From contig NZ_CP108423.1 in assembly GCF_035917235.1 (NCBI RefSeq), positions 5,175,501 through 5,239,500 on the forward strand: a DNA stretch of 64,000 bases, read 5' to 3'. A program made the position numbers and the translations under genes. Below the pieces are notes generated by a model, which saw only the letters and a list, made by a program, of their open reading frames with translations, was not told the DNA's origin and did not search any database. Positions 16,790 through 26,403 of the stretch are shown in pieces (within the stretch, counting starts at the first letter, position 1; every line of letters begins with the position of its first letter). This stretch comes from Streptomyces sp. NBC_01294. Lineage in GTDB: Bacteria > Actinomycetota > Actinomycetes > Streptomycetales > Streptomycetaceae.

Positions 16790-18571
16790 TCACCGCCGGG
16801 CGAAGGCCGCGACGGGGTTCTTGAGGGTGCCGATCAGCTGGAGCGCGGCGGACGGGTCGGCGAGGTCGACCATCTGCTTGTTGTTGCGCAGCTGGAGGCG
16901 GTTCAGGCAGGACAGCTGGAACTCCTCCGCGAAGAGGTCGTACCGCTCGAAGCGCTCCGCGAGCTGCGGCGTCGACTCCTGGTACGCGTGGCCGCAGTCC
17001 GCGACCGCCTGCCAGAAGGTGTCCTCCTCGCAGATGCCCTCCGCCGCCAGGATCGGGCCCAGGAAGCGGAAGAAGCAGTCGAACACGTCCGTGAAGATGG
17101 ACAGCAGCTTCATGTCCTCCGGGATGTCCGCCCGGATCCGCTCGACCGCGGGCGGCAGGACCGCGTCCGGGTCCATGACCACGATCTCCTCGGCGATGTC
17201 CTTGAAGATCGCCCGCTTCACCACGCCGCCCTCGATGACGAGGATCGTGTTCTCGCCGTGCGGCATGTACGCGAGGTCGTACTGGTAGAAGCAGTGCAGG
17301 AGCGGGACCAGGTAGGCCCGCAGATAGTGGCGCAGCCACTCCGCCGGGGTCAGGCCCGACTCCGCGATCAGCGCGCCGACGAAGGACTTGCCCTCGGCAT
17401 CGACGTGCAGGAGCGAGGCCATCGTGGCCAGGCGCTCGTCGCCCTGGATCGAGTTCACCGGGGACTCGCGCCACAGCGCGGCCAGCATCTTGCGGTACGG
17501 GGAGTACCGATCGGTGGCGCGCTCGTACTGGCGGTGGTGGTAGCCGATCGCCGCGCGCTCGCGGATGATCGAGAAGTCCACCGACTGCAGGACGTCGTCG
17601 CCCTCGATCAGCTGGTGCAGCCAGTCGTTGATGGCCGGGGTGGCCTCCATGTACGCCGCGGACAGACCGCGCATGAAGCCCATGTTCAGGACCGAGATGG
17701 CCGTCTTGACGTAGTGCTTCTCCGGTGCGCTCCGGTTGAAGAACGTACGGATCGACTGCTGCGCGAGGTACGCGTCCGGGCCCTCGCCCAGCAGCACCAG
17801 GCGGTGGTTGGCGATCTCGGCCGCGAAGGTGACCGTGGTCTTGTTCCACCACTGCCAGGGGTGCACGGGGAAGAGGTGGAAGTCGGCCAGGTCCAGGCCC
17901 AGCGCGGTCATCCGCTCCGCGAAGACGCCGATGGTCTCGTCGCCGAGCTCCTCGCGCATGAAGGAGTCGTGGTCCAGGCCGGCGCCCGCCGTGAAGGTGG
18001 AGACGTCCTTGCGGGCGGCCACCCACACCAGGTGGACCGGGCTCGCCGTCTCCGGGGCGTACGAGAGGTACTCGTGCACGCCGAAGCCGAGGCGGCCGTT
18101 GTTGGCCACGAAGCAGGGGTGGCCCTCGGTCATGCCCGTCTCGATGTCCTGGAAGGAGGACTTGGCGAGGACGTCGGCGGAGATCTGGGGCTTGGTGTAC
18201 TTGAAGCCCGTGCCGGCCAGGGTGGAGGAGATCTCCTCCAGGTAGACCGGCAGGACCTGCGGGCTCAGGCCCAGGGTCTCGCGCAGCTCGATGTGGAAGT
18301 CGAGGGCGTCCGGGGCGAGCTCTTCGCCGCCCTGGAGGCGGGTGATCGAGGCCTCGTCCACGTCCCAGTGGTCCAGGGCGTACAGGTCGGCCTTGAACCG
18401 GTACTCGACCGAGGAGTCGTCGCTCAGGACCGAGTAGAGGCCGGAGCCCAGCGGCTTCGGGGTCAGGAGGCGTTCGTGGGAGAACTCCGCGAGGGCCTTG
18501 CGGACCAGCGCGCGGTTCGCCCGGGCCCACAGCTCCGGGGAGAGGTGGGCGACGGCGTCGGCGAGGCTCAT
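16790..18571 (-). CDS. desD: Desferrioxamine synthetase (NIS synthetase)
   Basis: 593 residues, IucA/IucC family of NRPS-independent siderophore synthetases. It joins and cyclises three N-hydroxy-N-succinyl-cadaverine units into desferrioxamine E using ATP. Family motifs include GHPCFVANNGRLGFG and HPWQWWNK with an ATP-binding neighbourhood, SAPEKHYVKTAIS, and the C-terminal FerH-like FhuF region near PLLHCFYQYDLAYMPHGENT. Its ATG overlaps the desC stop by four bases. It is the last gene of desABCD and is followed by a strong terminator. Confidence 0.96.
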   Translation of the reverse strand: MSLADAVAHLSPELWARANRALVRKALAEFSHERLLTPKPLGSGLYSVLSDDSSVEYRFKADLYALDHWDVDEASITRLQGGEELAPDALDFHIELRETLGLSPQVLPVYLEEISSTLAGTGFKYTKPQISADVLAKSSFQDIETGMTEGHPCFVANNGRLGFGVHEYLSYAPETASPVHLVWVAARKDVSTFTAGAGLDHDSFMREELGDETIGVFAERMTALGLDLADFHLFPVHPWQWWNKTTVTFAAEIANHRLVLLGEGPDAYLAQQSIRTFFNRSAPEKHYVKTAISVLNMGFMRGLSAAYMEATPAINDWLHQLIEGDDVLQSVDFSIIRERAAIGYHHRQYERATDRYSPYRKMLAALWRESPVNSIQGDERLATMASLLHVDAEGKSFVGALIAESGLTPAEWLRHYLRAYLVPLLHCFYQYDLAYMPHGENTILVIEGGVVKRAIFKDIAEEIVVMDPDAVLPPAVERIRADIPEDMKLLSIFTDVFDCFFRFLGPILAAEGICEEDTFWQAVADCGHAYQESTPQLAERFERYDLFAEEFQLSCLNRLQLRNNKQMVDLADPSAALQLIGTLKNPVAAFARR

Positions 18572-19161
18572 ATCGAGGACTCCTTCGTGATGCCGGTGGC
18601 CGCCTCGAACCGGGCGCGGGTGCAGAAGCTCAGCAGGGCTTCCTTCTCCGGCTTCCGGATCGGGCGTTCGGGCACGAAGCCGACGGCCTCGTTCAGGGCG
18701 TGCACGGCCGTGTTGCCGACGTCCGGCTCGACCACGACGCGCTCGGTCGACGGGTCGGCGAAGACGGCCGCCATGACGGTGGTGATGACGGCGCGGGTGA
18801 ACCCGTGCAGCGGCTGGTCGCTGGGCGCGACGAGGAAGTGCATGCCGACGTCGCCGGGCTGGGCGTCGTACAGGCCGACCAGCTCCAGCTCGCTCGGGTC
18901 GTAGGTCTCCATCAGGAACGCCGGGCGGCCCTCGTGGAGGCCGATGAAGGCCTGGTGGTGCTCGTGGGCCGTGATCCGCATGTACTCGCGCTCGACGTCG
19001 GGCAGCGAGGCGTCCTGCATCATCCAGAAGGACGCCTTGGGGTGCGTGACCCAGCCGTGGAGCAGCTCCGCGTCGGCGAAGGGGTCCAGGGGACGGATGG
19101 CGAAGGTCCCGAGGGTCCCGTCGGTGCGGGCGTACAGGATCTCGTCGGTGGTGGTGCTCAT
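18568..19161 (-). CDS. desC: N-hydroxycadaverine acyltransferase
   Basis: 197-residue GNAT-fold acyltransferase of the siderophore type (IucB/AlcB relatives). It transfers succinyl or acetyl from CoA to N-hydroxycadaverine, giving the hydroxamate. Visible motifs are [19 protein letters not shown] near the N-terminus, GMHFLVAP for the CoA region, and the C-terminal [19 protein letters not shown]. Start and stop overlap desB and desD by four bases, so the three genes are translationally coupled. Confidence 0.95.
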   Translation of the reverse strand: MSTTTDEILYARTDGTLGTFAIRPLDPFADAELLHGWVTHPKASFWMMQDASLPDVEREYMRITAHEHHQAFIGLHEGRPAFLMETYDPSELELVGLYDAQPGDVGMHFLVAPSDQPLHGFTRAVITTVMAAVFADPSTERVVVEPDVGNTAVHALNEAVGFVPERPIRKPEKEALLSFCTRARFEAATGITKESSI

Positions 19162-20450
19162 ACGTGCGTGCCTTCCGGGGCTGCGAACTGCTGGAACGCG
19201 ATGGACTTCTCGACCTTGTAGTACTCGCGGCCGAGGAGCTCTCCGACGATGTACGCGTTGCGGTAGGCAGCCATGCCCAGGTCGGGCGAGGTGAGGGAGT
19301 GGTTGTGGGTCGTGCCGTTCTGCAGGTACACGCCGCGGCCCGTGGTGTCGATGCTGTAGTTGCGGGCGGCGTCGAGGCGGCCGTGCCCGTCGAAGTTCAG
19401 CCGGTCGCGCACGGGGGCGAGGAAGTCGGGGAAGCTGTACTTGTAGCCGGTGGCCAGGAGCAGGCCCTCGGTGGTGAGGGAGAAGTCCCGCTCCTGCTCC
19501 TCCTGGCGCAGCCCGAGGGTGTAGGTGCCCGTGGTGGTGTCGTACGCCGTGCTGTTCAGCGAGGTGTTGGTCAGCAGGGTCGTCGGCACCGCGCCCGGCA
19601 TGGTGATCTTCTTCTGGTAGAGCAGGTCGAAGATGGCGTTGATCAGCTCGCCGTCGATGCCCTTGAAGAGGTTCTTCTGCTGGGTCTCCAGCCGGTAGCG
19701 GGTCTCCTCGGGGAGGGCGTGGAAGTAGTCCACGTACTCGGGGGAGGTCATCTCCAGCGTGAGCTTCGTGTACTCCAGCGGGAAGAACCGCGGCGAGCGG
19801 GTCACCCAGTTGAGCTGGTAGCCGTACGTGTCGATCTCGGCGAGGAGGTCGTAGTAGATCTCGGCCGCGCTCTGGCCGGAGCCGACCAGGGTGATCGACT
19901 TCTTCTTCTGCAGCTCTGCCTTGTTCTGCATGTACGCGGAGTTGTGCAGGAAGTCGCCGCCGAGCCCGGCGCAGGACTCCGGGACGAAGGGCGGGGTGCC
20001 CGTGCCCAGGACCAGGCGGCGGGCCAGGTGGGTCTCGCCCTTGTCGGTGCGGACCTCGTAGAGCCCGGCCCGCTCGTCGTAGGTGACCTCGGTGACGGAG
20101 GTGGAGTACAGGACGTTGTCGAGCCGGTCGGCGGCCCAGCGGCAGTAGTCGTTGTACTCGGCCCGCAGCGGGTAGAAGTTCTCACGGATGTAGAAGGAGT
20201 ACAGCCGGTCCTTGTCCTTCAGGTAGTTCAGGAAGGAGAAGGGCGAGGTCGGGTCGGCGAGGGTGACCAGGTCCGACATGAACGGCGTCTGCAGGTGCGC
20301 GCCGTCCAGGAACATTCCCGCGTGCCACTCGAAGTGCGGCTTCGACTCGATGAAGAGGCCGTCGAGTTCGTCGATCGGGGCGGTCAGGCAGGCGAGTCCC
20401 AGGTTGAAGGGACCGAGGCCGATTCCGATGAAGTCACGAGGCGTGGGCAA
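19158..20450 (-). CDS. desB: Cadaverine N-monooxygenase
   Basis: 430 residues, family of lysine/ornithine N-hydroxylases. The FAD site [12 protein letters not shown] is at the N-terminus, an NADPH site [13 protein letters not shown] is in the middle, and [12 protein letters not shown] is near the C-terminus. It hydroxylates cadaverine, the product of DesA. The best start is TTG 20450, with GGGAG about seven bases upstream and a 17-bp overlap with desA. No ATG or GTG gives a complete FAD motif, so the rare start is supported. Confidence 0.93.
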   Translation of the reverse strand: MPTPRDFIGIGLGPFNLGLACLTAPIDELDGLFIESKPHFEWHAGMFLDGAHLQTPFMSDLVTLADPTSPFSFLNYLKDKDRLYSFYIRENFYPLRAEYNDYCRWAADRLDNVLYSTSVTEVTYDERAGLYEVRTDKGETHLARRLVLGTGTPPFVPESCAGLGGDFLHNSAYMQNKAELQKKKSITLVGSGQSAAEIYYDLLAEIDTYGYQLNWVTRSPRFFPLEYTKLTLEMTSPEYVDYFHALPEETRYRLETQQKNLFKGIDGELINAIFDLLYQKKITMPGAVPTTLLTNTSLNSTAYDTTTGTYTLGLRQEEQERDFSLTTEGLLLATGYKYSFPDFLAPVRDRLNFDGHGRLDAARNYSIDTTGRGVYLQNGTTHNHSLTSPDLGMAAYRNAYIVGELLGREYYKVEKSIAFQQFAAPEGTHV

Positions 20451-21933
20451 GGGATTCTCCCAGGTACTGCTCGGCGTGGGACGCGAGGAGGTCGAGTACG
20501 GCCGCGATGTCGGCCGTCGTGGTCTGCGGGTTGAGGAGGGTGAACTTCAGGTACTGGTCCCCGTCCACCTTGGTGCCGGCGACGACGGCCTCACCGGAGG
20601 CGAACAGGGCCTTGCGGGCGTGCAGGTTGGCCTCGTCGACCAGGTCCTTGCGGAACTCGGTGCCTTCGAGTCGGGGCACGTATCGGAAGACGAGCGTGGA
20701 GATCTGGGGCTTGACGACGACCTCGAAGCGCGGGTGGGCGTCGATGACGTCCCAGCCGGCGGCGGCCAGGTCGATGACCTCGTCGAAGAGCGAGCCGATG
20801 CCGTCGGCGCCCATCACGCGCAGGGTCATCCAGAGCTTGAGCGCGTCGAACCGGCGCGTGGTCTGGATGGACTTGTCGACCTGGTTGGGGATGCGCTCCT
20901 CGGCCATGCGGCGCGGGTTGAGGTAGTCCGCGTGGTACGTGGCGTGCTTGAGGGTGTCGCGGTCGCGGACGAGCATGGCGCTGGAGCTGACCGGCTGGAA
21001 GAACGACTTGTGGTAGTCGACCGTGACCGAGTCGGCGTGCTCGATGCCGTCGAGGAGGTGCCGGCGGGTGGGGGAGACCAGCAGGCCGCAGCCGTAGGCG
21101 GCGTCCACGTGCATCCACGCGGAGTGCTCGGCGGTCAGGCGGGCGATCTCGGGGAGCGGGTCGATGGACCCGAAGTCGGTGGTGCCGGCGGTGGCGACGA
21201 CGGCCATCGGGAAGAGGCCCTCGGCGGCGCACTCCTCCAGCTCCAGGGCGAGCACCGAGGTGTCCATCCGGCGGTTGCGGTCGACCGGGACGGCGATGAC
21301 GGCCTCGTAGCCGAGCCCGAGCATGGCGGCCGACTTCTTCACGCTGAAGTGGCTGGCCTCGGAGGTGAAGATGCGCAGCTTCGGCAGGAGTTCGGCCTTG
21401 GTGAGCTCGCGGCCCTCGGCCAGTTCCTTCTGCATGACGATGCGGCAGGCCTCGTCACGGGCGAGGAGCAGTGCGTGGAAGTTGGACTGGCTGCCACCGG
21501 AGGTGAAGATGCCGTCCGCGCCGGGGCCGAGGCCGATGCGCTCGGCGGTCCAGTCGATGAGGCGGCGCTCGATGAGCGTGCCGCCGATGGACTGGTCCCA
21601 GGTGTCGAGGGAGGAGTTGACGGCCGAGAGGATCGCCTCGCCCAGCACCGCGGGGATGACGACCGGGCAGTTGAGGTGCCCGAGGTAGCGCGGGTGGTGG
21701 AAGTAGACCGCGTCGCGCAGGTAGACGTCTTCCAGCTCGTCCAGGGCGGCGGCCGCGTCTTCCAGCGGCTTGTCCAGGTCGATCCCGTTGATGACCGGGG
21801 CGAGTTCGTCCACGGATATACCGGTGTGAGGCCGCTCAGTGGTCGCGAGTTTGGCGGCGACGCGTGCGACGCCCTCGGTGACGGAACGCCGGTAGAGGTC
21901 CGCGGTCGTCTCATTCAGCAGATGCGAACGCAT
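20434..21933 (-). CDS. desA: PLP-dependent lysine decarboxylase
   Basis: 499 residues from ATG 21933, with GGAGGA six bases upstream. A TTG one codon earlier is less likely. It is a group-II aromatic-acid-decarboxylase-type PLP enzyme: the lysine that binds PLP is K309 in VDYHKSFF, with [11 protein letters not shown] upstream. It makes cadaverine from lysine, the first step of desferrioxamine synthesis, and is the first gene of desABCD. The iron box 55-73 bp upstream implies repression by the DmdR1/IdeR regulator when iron is sufficient. Confidence 0.96.
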   Translation of the reverse strand: MRSHLLNETTADLYRRSVTEGVARVAAKLATTERPHTGISVDELAPVINGIDLDKPLEDAAAALDELEDVYLRDAVYFHHPRYLGHLNCPVVIPAVLGEAILSAVNSSLDTWDQSIGGTLIERRLIDWTAERIGLGPGADGIFTSGGSQSNFHALLLARDEACRIVMQKELAEGRELTKAELLPKLRIFTSEASHFSVKKSAAMLGLGYEAVIAVPVDRNRRMDTSVLALELEECAAEGLFPMAVVATAGTTDFGSIDPLPEIARLTAEHSAWMHVDAAYGCGLLVSPTRRHLLDGIEHADSVTVDYHKSFFQPVSSSAMLVRDRDTLKHATYHADYLNPRRMAEERIPNQVDKSIQTTRRFDALKLWMTLRVMGADGIGSLFDEVIDLAAAGWDVIDAHPRFEVVVKPQISTLVFRYVPRLEGTEFRKDLVDEANLHARKALFASGEAVVAGTKVDGDQYLKFTLLNPQTTTADIAAVLDLLASHAEQYLGESLAHAS

Positions 21934-21987
21934 CAACTTTCCTCCGGGCAGGGGGTGGAGAGGGTGATGGGGCGTGGTACTCGACGC

Positions 21988-22006
21988 TTAGGTTAGCCTA
22001 ACCTAA
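21988..22006. promoter_or_regulatory. Iron box upstream of desABCD
   Basis: TTAGGTTAGCCTAACCTAA is a complete 19-bp palindrome matching the DmdR1/IdeR iron-box consensus. It lies between the desA start and the desEF terminator, where binding would block desABCD transcription. Confidence 0.95.
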
Positions 22007-22020
22007 GGTTCAAGCCAAAT

Positions 22021-22056
22021 GGAGATGGGCCCTGGCTGAAACCAGGGCCCATCTCC
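22021..22056 (-). terminator. Terminator hairpin of desEF
   Basis: Fifteen-base perfect arms at 22021-22035 and 22042-22056 with a 6-nt loop stand 31 bp after the desF stop. They separate desEF from the desA promoter. Confidence 0.85.
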
Positions 22057-22086
22057 AACGGCCTTACGTATGGGGGGAGTCGAGTG

Positions 22087-23016
22087 CTACAGCTCGGACG
22101 CCGGGTCCTCGCTCGGGGCCTTGCCCGCGTACGCCTCGGCGAGGAGCTGCTCCTCGCTCGCGCCGAGCCGCCAGTAGCCGGTGAAACGCACCGCGCGGCG
22201 GTCGACGGATCGTTCCTGCACGAAGTGGCGGCGCACCGCGCGAATGGTGCCGGCCTCGCCCGCCAGCCAGGCGTACGGGGCTTCGGCGGCGGCCGGTTCG
22301 GCCGCCCGCAGCACGCTCAGCACCTGCTCGGTCCGCTCCCGGCCGTGGCCCTCGCGCACGATCCAGGTGATGTCCACGTCGGCGGGCGTCGTCAGGGCGA
22401 GCCGGTCGTCCTCGTGCGGGACCTCGAACCAGGCGTGGACCCGGGTCCCGGCGGGCAGCCGGTCCAGGATCGCGGCCGCGGCCGGCAGCGCCGTCTCGTC
22501 CGCGTACATCCAGACCGCGTCGGTGTCGGCCGGCGGCTGGAAGCGTACGGACTTGTTCTCCGCGACGGCCGGTCCGATGGCCAGGATCCGGCGGCCGGCG
22601 ACCGCGCGCCCGGCCCAGTGCGAGGCCGGCCCTGTGACATCAGCCGCTGCCGCGGCGGGGTCCCCGTGCAGGACGAAGTCGATGTCGACCTCGTCCACCC
22701 CCTCGGGCGTACGGCGCTGTTCGCGCACGGTGTAGGAGCGCATGACCGGACGCTCCTCGTCCGGCATCCCGCGCCAGGCGGCGAACCAGGTGTCCTCGTC
22801 CGTGGACGGCAGGACGGTGTGCTCCCGGCCGGCCGGAGGCAGGAAGAGCGACAGGCTCTGGTCGAAGCCGCCCGAGCGGAAGGCCGCGAGGGACTCGCCG
22901 CCGAACGTGACCCGCAGGAACGAGTGGCCGAGGCGGCGCGTGCGCACCACTTCGAGCGCGAAGAACCGGAAGTGGGCGACGGCCGGAGCGGCGTCGTCGG
23001 ACGCGGTGACGGTCAT
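22087..23016 (-). CDS. desF: Siderophore-interacting protein (ferric-siderophore reductase)
   Basis: 309 residues, ViuB/SIP family. An FAD-binding barrel holds the RSYTVR motif (residues near 95), then a domain for NAD(P)H. The C-terminal YAWLAGEAGTIRAVRRHFV and GYWRLG complete the family pattern. It should reduce ferric ferrioxamine in the cytoplasm and release iron. It is transcribed after desE across a 102-bp gap containing two hairpins. It shares the iron box upstream of desE. Confidence 0.9.
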   Translation of the reverse strand: MTVTASDDAAPAVAHFRFFALEVVRTRRLGHSFLRVTFGGESLAAFRSGGFDQSLSLFLPPAGREHTVLPSTDEDTWFAAWRGMPDEERPVMRSYTVREQRRTPEGVDEVDIDFVLHGDPAAAAADVTGPASHWAGRAVAGRRILAIGPAVAENKSVRFQPPADTDAVWMYADETALPAAAAILDRLPAGTRVHAWFEVPHEDDRLALTTPADVDITWIVREGHGRERTEQVLSVLRAAEPAAAEAPYAWLAGEAGTIRAVRRHFVQERSVDRRAVRFTGYWRLGASEEQLLAEAYAGKAPSEDPASEL

Positions 23017-23045
23017 GCGGGTGAGTCCCCCCTGGGAGTCGGTGC

Positions 23046-23106
23046 GGCCTGCCGGGTCCCCGTGGGAGCCGGCAGGCCTGTCCGGCGCCCGGTCACCGGG
23101 CGCCGG
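23046..23106 (-). promoter_or_regulatory. Twin hairpins between desE and desF
   Basis: Stem 1 has 10-bp arms at 23046-23055 and 23069-23078. Stem 2 has 11-bp arms at 23082-23092 and 23096-23106 with a 3-nt loop. Both are perfect. They could attenuate read-through into desF or protect the desE mRNA 3' end, giving more binding protein than reductase. Confidence 0.6.
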
Positions 23107-23118
23107 GGCTGGACCGGG

Positions 23119-24156
23119 TCAGCTGACCTTCTTGGCGCTCTGGATGGACTTCGCGAGGTCCTCCAGGATCTGGGCGCACTTGGCGTACGAGAAGATCGGC
23201 TCGGTCACGCGCGGGGTGATCTGGCCGGCCTTGACGGCGGGCAGCTCGGCCCAGGTGGCCTTCGCCTTCAGCTCCTCCGGCTGCAGGGTGCCGGTGCGGT
23301 TGTCGAGCAGGACGACGTCGGCCTTGTACTTGCCGGCGTTCTCCCAGCTGAGGCTCTCGAAGAAGCCGCCCTCGTCCAGCTTCTCCGGGGTGACGAACTC
23401 GACGCCCAGCTGCTTGAAGTACTTCAGGTCGGCCGAGGTCTCCGGGGTGGAGACGTAGAACAGGTCGGCGGAGCCGGAGCCCACGAGCACCTTGACGCCC
23501 GGGTTGGCCTTGGTGGCCTCGCGCACCTTCGCGGCGGCCGCCTCGAAGCGGGCCTTGGCGTCGACGGTGGTCTTGGAGTTCATGTCGGCGCCCAGGGACT
23601 TGGCGAGGTCCGCGGTGCGCTCCAGCGCCTTGTCGAGGGTGACGTCGCCGCCGACCTTGACCGCGGCGGCCGGGGCCAGCTTCAGGATCTTGTCCTTGGA
23701 GGCCTCCGGCACGTACCAGAGGGTGCCGTCCCAGCTGTTGGTGACGAGCAGCTCGGGCTGCAGGGCCGCGTACTTCTCGACGTTGAACTCGTCGTACACG
23801 TTGCCGAGGATCTCGACCTTGGAGATGTCCATCGAACCGGCCTGCACGTCGGGCTTGCCGTCGGCGGTCTTGGTCGGGCCGAACACGCCCTTGACCGGGA
23901 TGCCGTAGTCGTACAGCGCGGCGGCGGTGCCGGTGAAGGCCACGATGTTCTTCGGCTTGGCCGGGAGGCTGAGCTCCGTGCCGAGGTCGTCCTTGAAGGT
24001 CCAGGGGCCGGAGGCCGCGGCGCCGTTGTCCTTGCCGCCGTCGCCCTTCGCCGGTTCGGTGCCGCCGCACGCGGCGAGCGTCGCGACGAGGCCGAGGGCG
24101 CCGCCCGCCGCGATGAATCCGCGACGGGTGAGGGAGGAGGTTCGGGACTTGGGCAT
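23119..24156 (-). CDS. desE: Ferrioxamine-binding lipoprotein
   Basis: 345 residues, iron-siderophore solute-binding protein of ABC importers (FepB/FhuD-type fold). The N-terminus has a twin-arginine-like TRRGFIAAGGAL followed by lipobox LAAC (Cys about 30). Its position in desEF-desABCD identifies ferrioxamines as the probable ligand. No permease or ATPase gene is in the locus, so the importer must be completed from elsewhere. A second iron box lies 52-68 bp upstream. Confidence 0.93.
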   Translation of the reverse strand: MPKSRTSSLTRRGFIAAGGALGLVATLAACGGTEPAKGDGGKDNGAAASGPWTFKDDLGTELSLPAKPKNIVAFTGTAAALYDYGIPVKGVFGPTKTADGKPDVQAGSMDISKVEILGNVYDEFNVEKYAALQPELLVTNSWDGTLWYVPEASKDKILKLAPAAAVKVGGDVTLDKALERTADLAKSLGADMNSKTTVDAKARFEAAAAKVREATKANPGVKVLVGSGSADLFYVSTPETSADLKYFKQLGVEFVTPEKLDEGGFFESLSWENAGKYKADVVLLDNRTGTLQPEELKAKATWAELPAVKAGQITPRVTEPIFSYAKCAQILEDLAKSIQSAKKVS

Positions 24157-24207
24157 GTCGATGTCCGTTTTCGTGCGTGCCGGGCGGCCACTGAGCCGTT
24201 CGTGGGG

Positions 24208-24224
24208 AAGGTTAGCCTAACCTT
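24208..24224. promoter_or_regulatory. Iron box upstream of desEF
   Basis: AAGGTTAGCCTAACCTT, a perfect palindrome, shares the AGGTTAGCCTAACCT core with the desA iron box. It is positioned to repress desEF. Confidence 0.92.
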
Positions 24225-24237
24225 GGCCTGAAACGGT

Positions 24238-24269
24238 AAGGGGGCCCTAAGTTTTTTCAGGGCCCCCTT
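24238..24269 (-). terminator. Terminator of the acc-hmgL-acdH operon
   Basis: Eleven-base arms at 24238-24248 and 24259-24269 enclose a loop containing TTTTTT. The hairpin lies 30 bp after the acdH stop. Confidence 0.8.
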
Positions 24270-24299
24270 GTGCCGCCCGTCCGCGGGCGAGCCGTACGA

Positions 24300-25460
24300 C
24301 TAGGCGGTGAAGCCCAGTTCACGCGCGATCAGCATGCGCTGGACCTCGCTCGTGCCCTCGCCGATCTCCAGGATCTTGGAGTCCCGCCACATCCGGGCCA
24401 CCGGGTACTCGTTCATGAACCCGTAGCCGCCGTGGATCTGGGTCGCCTCGCGGGCGTTGTCGACGGCGACCGTCGAGGAGTACAGCTTGGCGATCGCCGC
24501 CTCCTTCTTGAACGACTCCCCGCGCACCAGCCGGGAGGCCGCGTCGCGCCAGCCGATGCGGGCCATGTGGGCGCGCATCTCCATGTCGGCCAGCTTGAAC
24601 TGGATGGCCTGGTTGTCGCCGATCGCCTTGCCGAACGCGTGCCGCTCCTTGGCGTACTTCACCGACTCGTCGACACAGCCCTGCGCGAGACCCGTCGCGA
24701 GCGCGGAGATCGCGATCCGGCCCTCGTCGAGGATCCGCAGGAACTGCGCGTAGCCGCGGCCCTCCTGGCCCACCAGGTTGGCCAGGGGGACCCGTACGCC
24801 GTCGAAGGACAGCTCACGCGTGTCCGAGGCGTTCCAGCCCACCTTGGAGTACGGAGCGGCCACCGTGAAGCCCGGGGTGCCCGACGGGACGATGATCGAG
24901 GAGATCTCCGGGCGGCCGTCCGCCTTGCGGCCCGTCACGGCGGTGACCGTGACCAGACCGGTGATGTCCGTACCGGAGTTGGTGATGAAGCACTTCGAGC
25001 CGTTGATGACCCACTCGTCGCCGTCGCGGACCGCCGTGGTGCGGGTGCCGCCGGCGTCCGAGCCGGCGCCGGGCTCGGTCAGGCCGAACGCGCCGAGGAT
25101 CTCGCCGGAGCACATCTTCGGCAGCCACTCCCGCTTCTGCTCCTCCGAGCCGAAGAGGTAGAGGGGCATGGCGCCCAGGGAAACCCCGGCCTCCAGGGTG
25201 ATGGCGACCGAGGAGTCGACGCGGGCCAGCTCCTCCAGGGCGATGCCGAGGGCGAGGTAGTCGCCGCCCATGCCGCCGTACTCCTCCGGGAAGGGCAGGC
25301 CGAACAGGCCCATGCGGCCCATCTCGGCGACGATCTCGTACGGGAACTCGTGCCGCTCGTACAGGTCGCCGATCTTCGGCGCGACGACGTCGTGCGCGAA
25401 CGCCTCGACAGTACGGCGGAGTTCCTCGTGCTCAGGGGTGAGCCGGTGGTCGAGGGACAT
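24300..25460 (-). CDS. acdH: Acyl-CoA dehydrogenase (branched-chain acyl-CoA)
   Basis: 386 residues, short/branched-chain acyl-CoA dehydrogenase with FAD. Signature 1 is AFGLTEPGAGSDAGG, the mid-domain is FITNSGTDITG, and signature 2 is QIHGGYGFMNEYPV, followed by EIGEGTSEVQR, which carries the conserved glutamate. Being last in an operon with a carboxylase and HMG-CoA lyase, it probably oxidises isovaleryl- or other branched acyl-CoAs from Leu/Ile/Val. It starts seven bases after the lyase stop. In streptomycetes the acdH product also feeds polyketide starter units. Confidence 0.93.
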   Translation of the reverse strand: MSLDHRLTPEHEELRRTVEAFAHDVVAPKIGDLYERHEFPYEIVAEMGRMGLFGLPFPEEYGGMGGDYLALGIALEELARVDSSVAITLEAGVSLGAMPLYLFGSEEQKREWLPKMCSGEILGAFGLTEPGAGSDAGGTRTTAVRDGDEWVINGSKCFITNSGTDITGLVTVTAVTGRKADGRPEISSIIVPSGTPGFTVAAPYSKVGWNASDTRELSFDGVRVPLANLVGQEGRGYAQFLRILDEGRIAISALATGLAQGCVDESVKYAKERHAFGKAIGDNQAIQFKLADMEMRAHMARIGWRDAASRLVRGESFKKEAAIAKLYSSTVAVDNAREATQIHGGYGFMNEYPVARMWRDSKILEIGEGTSEVQRMLIARELGFTA

Positions 25461-25467
25461 GGTGTGA

Positions 25468-26403
25468 CTACTCCTTGTGGGAGAGGGCGCGGACGGTACG
25501 GGAGGGGCTGGGTCGCCCCAGCTGTTCGGCCATCCACACGCTCGTGGCGGTGAGGGCGGCCAGATCGACCCCGGTCTCGATGCCGAGGCCGTCGAGCATC
25601 CACACCAGGTCCTCGGTCGCGAGGTTGCCGGTGGCGCTCTTCGCGTACGGGCATCCGCCGAGGCCGCCTGCGGAGGCGTCGACGGTGGTCACGCCGTGCT
25701 GGAGCGCGGCGAGGGTGTTGGACAGGGCCTGGCCGTAGGTGTCGTGGAAGTGCACGCCGATGCGGTCCGTCGGCACGCCGGCCTCGTTCAGCGCGGCGAG
25801 CAGGGCCTGGACGTGGCCCGGGGTGGCGACGCCGATCGTGTCGCCGAGGCTCAGCTCGTCACAGCCGAGGTCGAGCAGGGCCGTGGCGACGCGTACGACC
25901 TGGTGGACCGGGACGGGTCCCTCCCAGGGGTCGCCGAAGCACATCGACAGATAGCCGCGGACGTGCGCCTTCTCCTGCTTGGCGCGGGCCACGACGGGCT
26001 CGAACATGGCGAGGGACTCGGCGACCGTGCGGTTGAGGTTGCGGGAGGCGAAGGTCTCGGTCGCCGAGCCGAAGACGGCGATCCGGGTGGCCCCGAGGGC
26101 GAGCGCGCGGTCCAGGCCGCGCTCGTTGGGGACCAGGACGGGCAGGGCGACGCCGTCGAGGCCCGCGAGCTGCGGGAACAGCGCCTCGGCGTCGGCCAGC
26201 TGCGGAACCCACTTGGGGTGCACGAAGCTGGTGGCCTCGACGGTGGTGAGCCCGGCGGCGGCCAGGCGGCGGATGAACTCCGCCTTGACCTCGGTGGGTA
26301 CGGTGCCCTTCTCGTTCTGCAGCCCGTCGCGGGCGCCGACCTCGTGGATCCGGACCCGGGCCGGGAGGCCGGGGGCCGGGACGGTCATCGGCAGGCCGTT
26401 CAT
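25468..26403 (-). CDS. Hydroxymethylglutaryl-CoA lyase
   Basis: 311 residues, DRE-TIM (HMGL-like) barrel. The N-terminal [11 protein letters not shown] motif binds the divalent metal, HFHDTYG supplies metal-binding histidines, and the loop [15 protein letters not shown] contains the catalytic cysteine C251. It cleaves HMG-CoA to acetyl-CoA and acetoacetate, the last step of leucine breakdown. Its ATG overlaps the carboxylase-alpha stop (ATGA). An in-frame ATG five codons in is an alternative start. Confidence 0.94.
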   Translation of the reverse strand: MNGLPMTVPAPGLPARVRIHEVGARDGLQNEKGTVPTEVKAEFIRRLAAAGLTTVEATSFVHPKWVPQLADAEALFPQLAGLDGVALPVLVPNERGLDRALALGATRIAVFGSATETFASRNLNRTVAESLAMFEPVVARAKQEKAHVRGYLSMCFGDPWEGPVPVHQVVRVATALLDLGCDELSLGDTIGVATPGHVQALLAALNEAGVPTDRIGVHFHDTYGQALSNTLAALQHGVTTVDASAGGLGGCPYAKSATGNLATEDLVWMLDGLGIETGVDLAALTATSVWMAEQLGRPSPSRTVRALSHKE

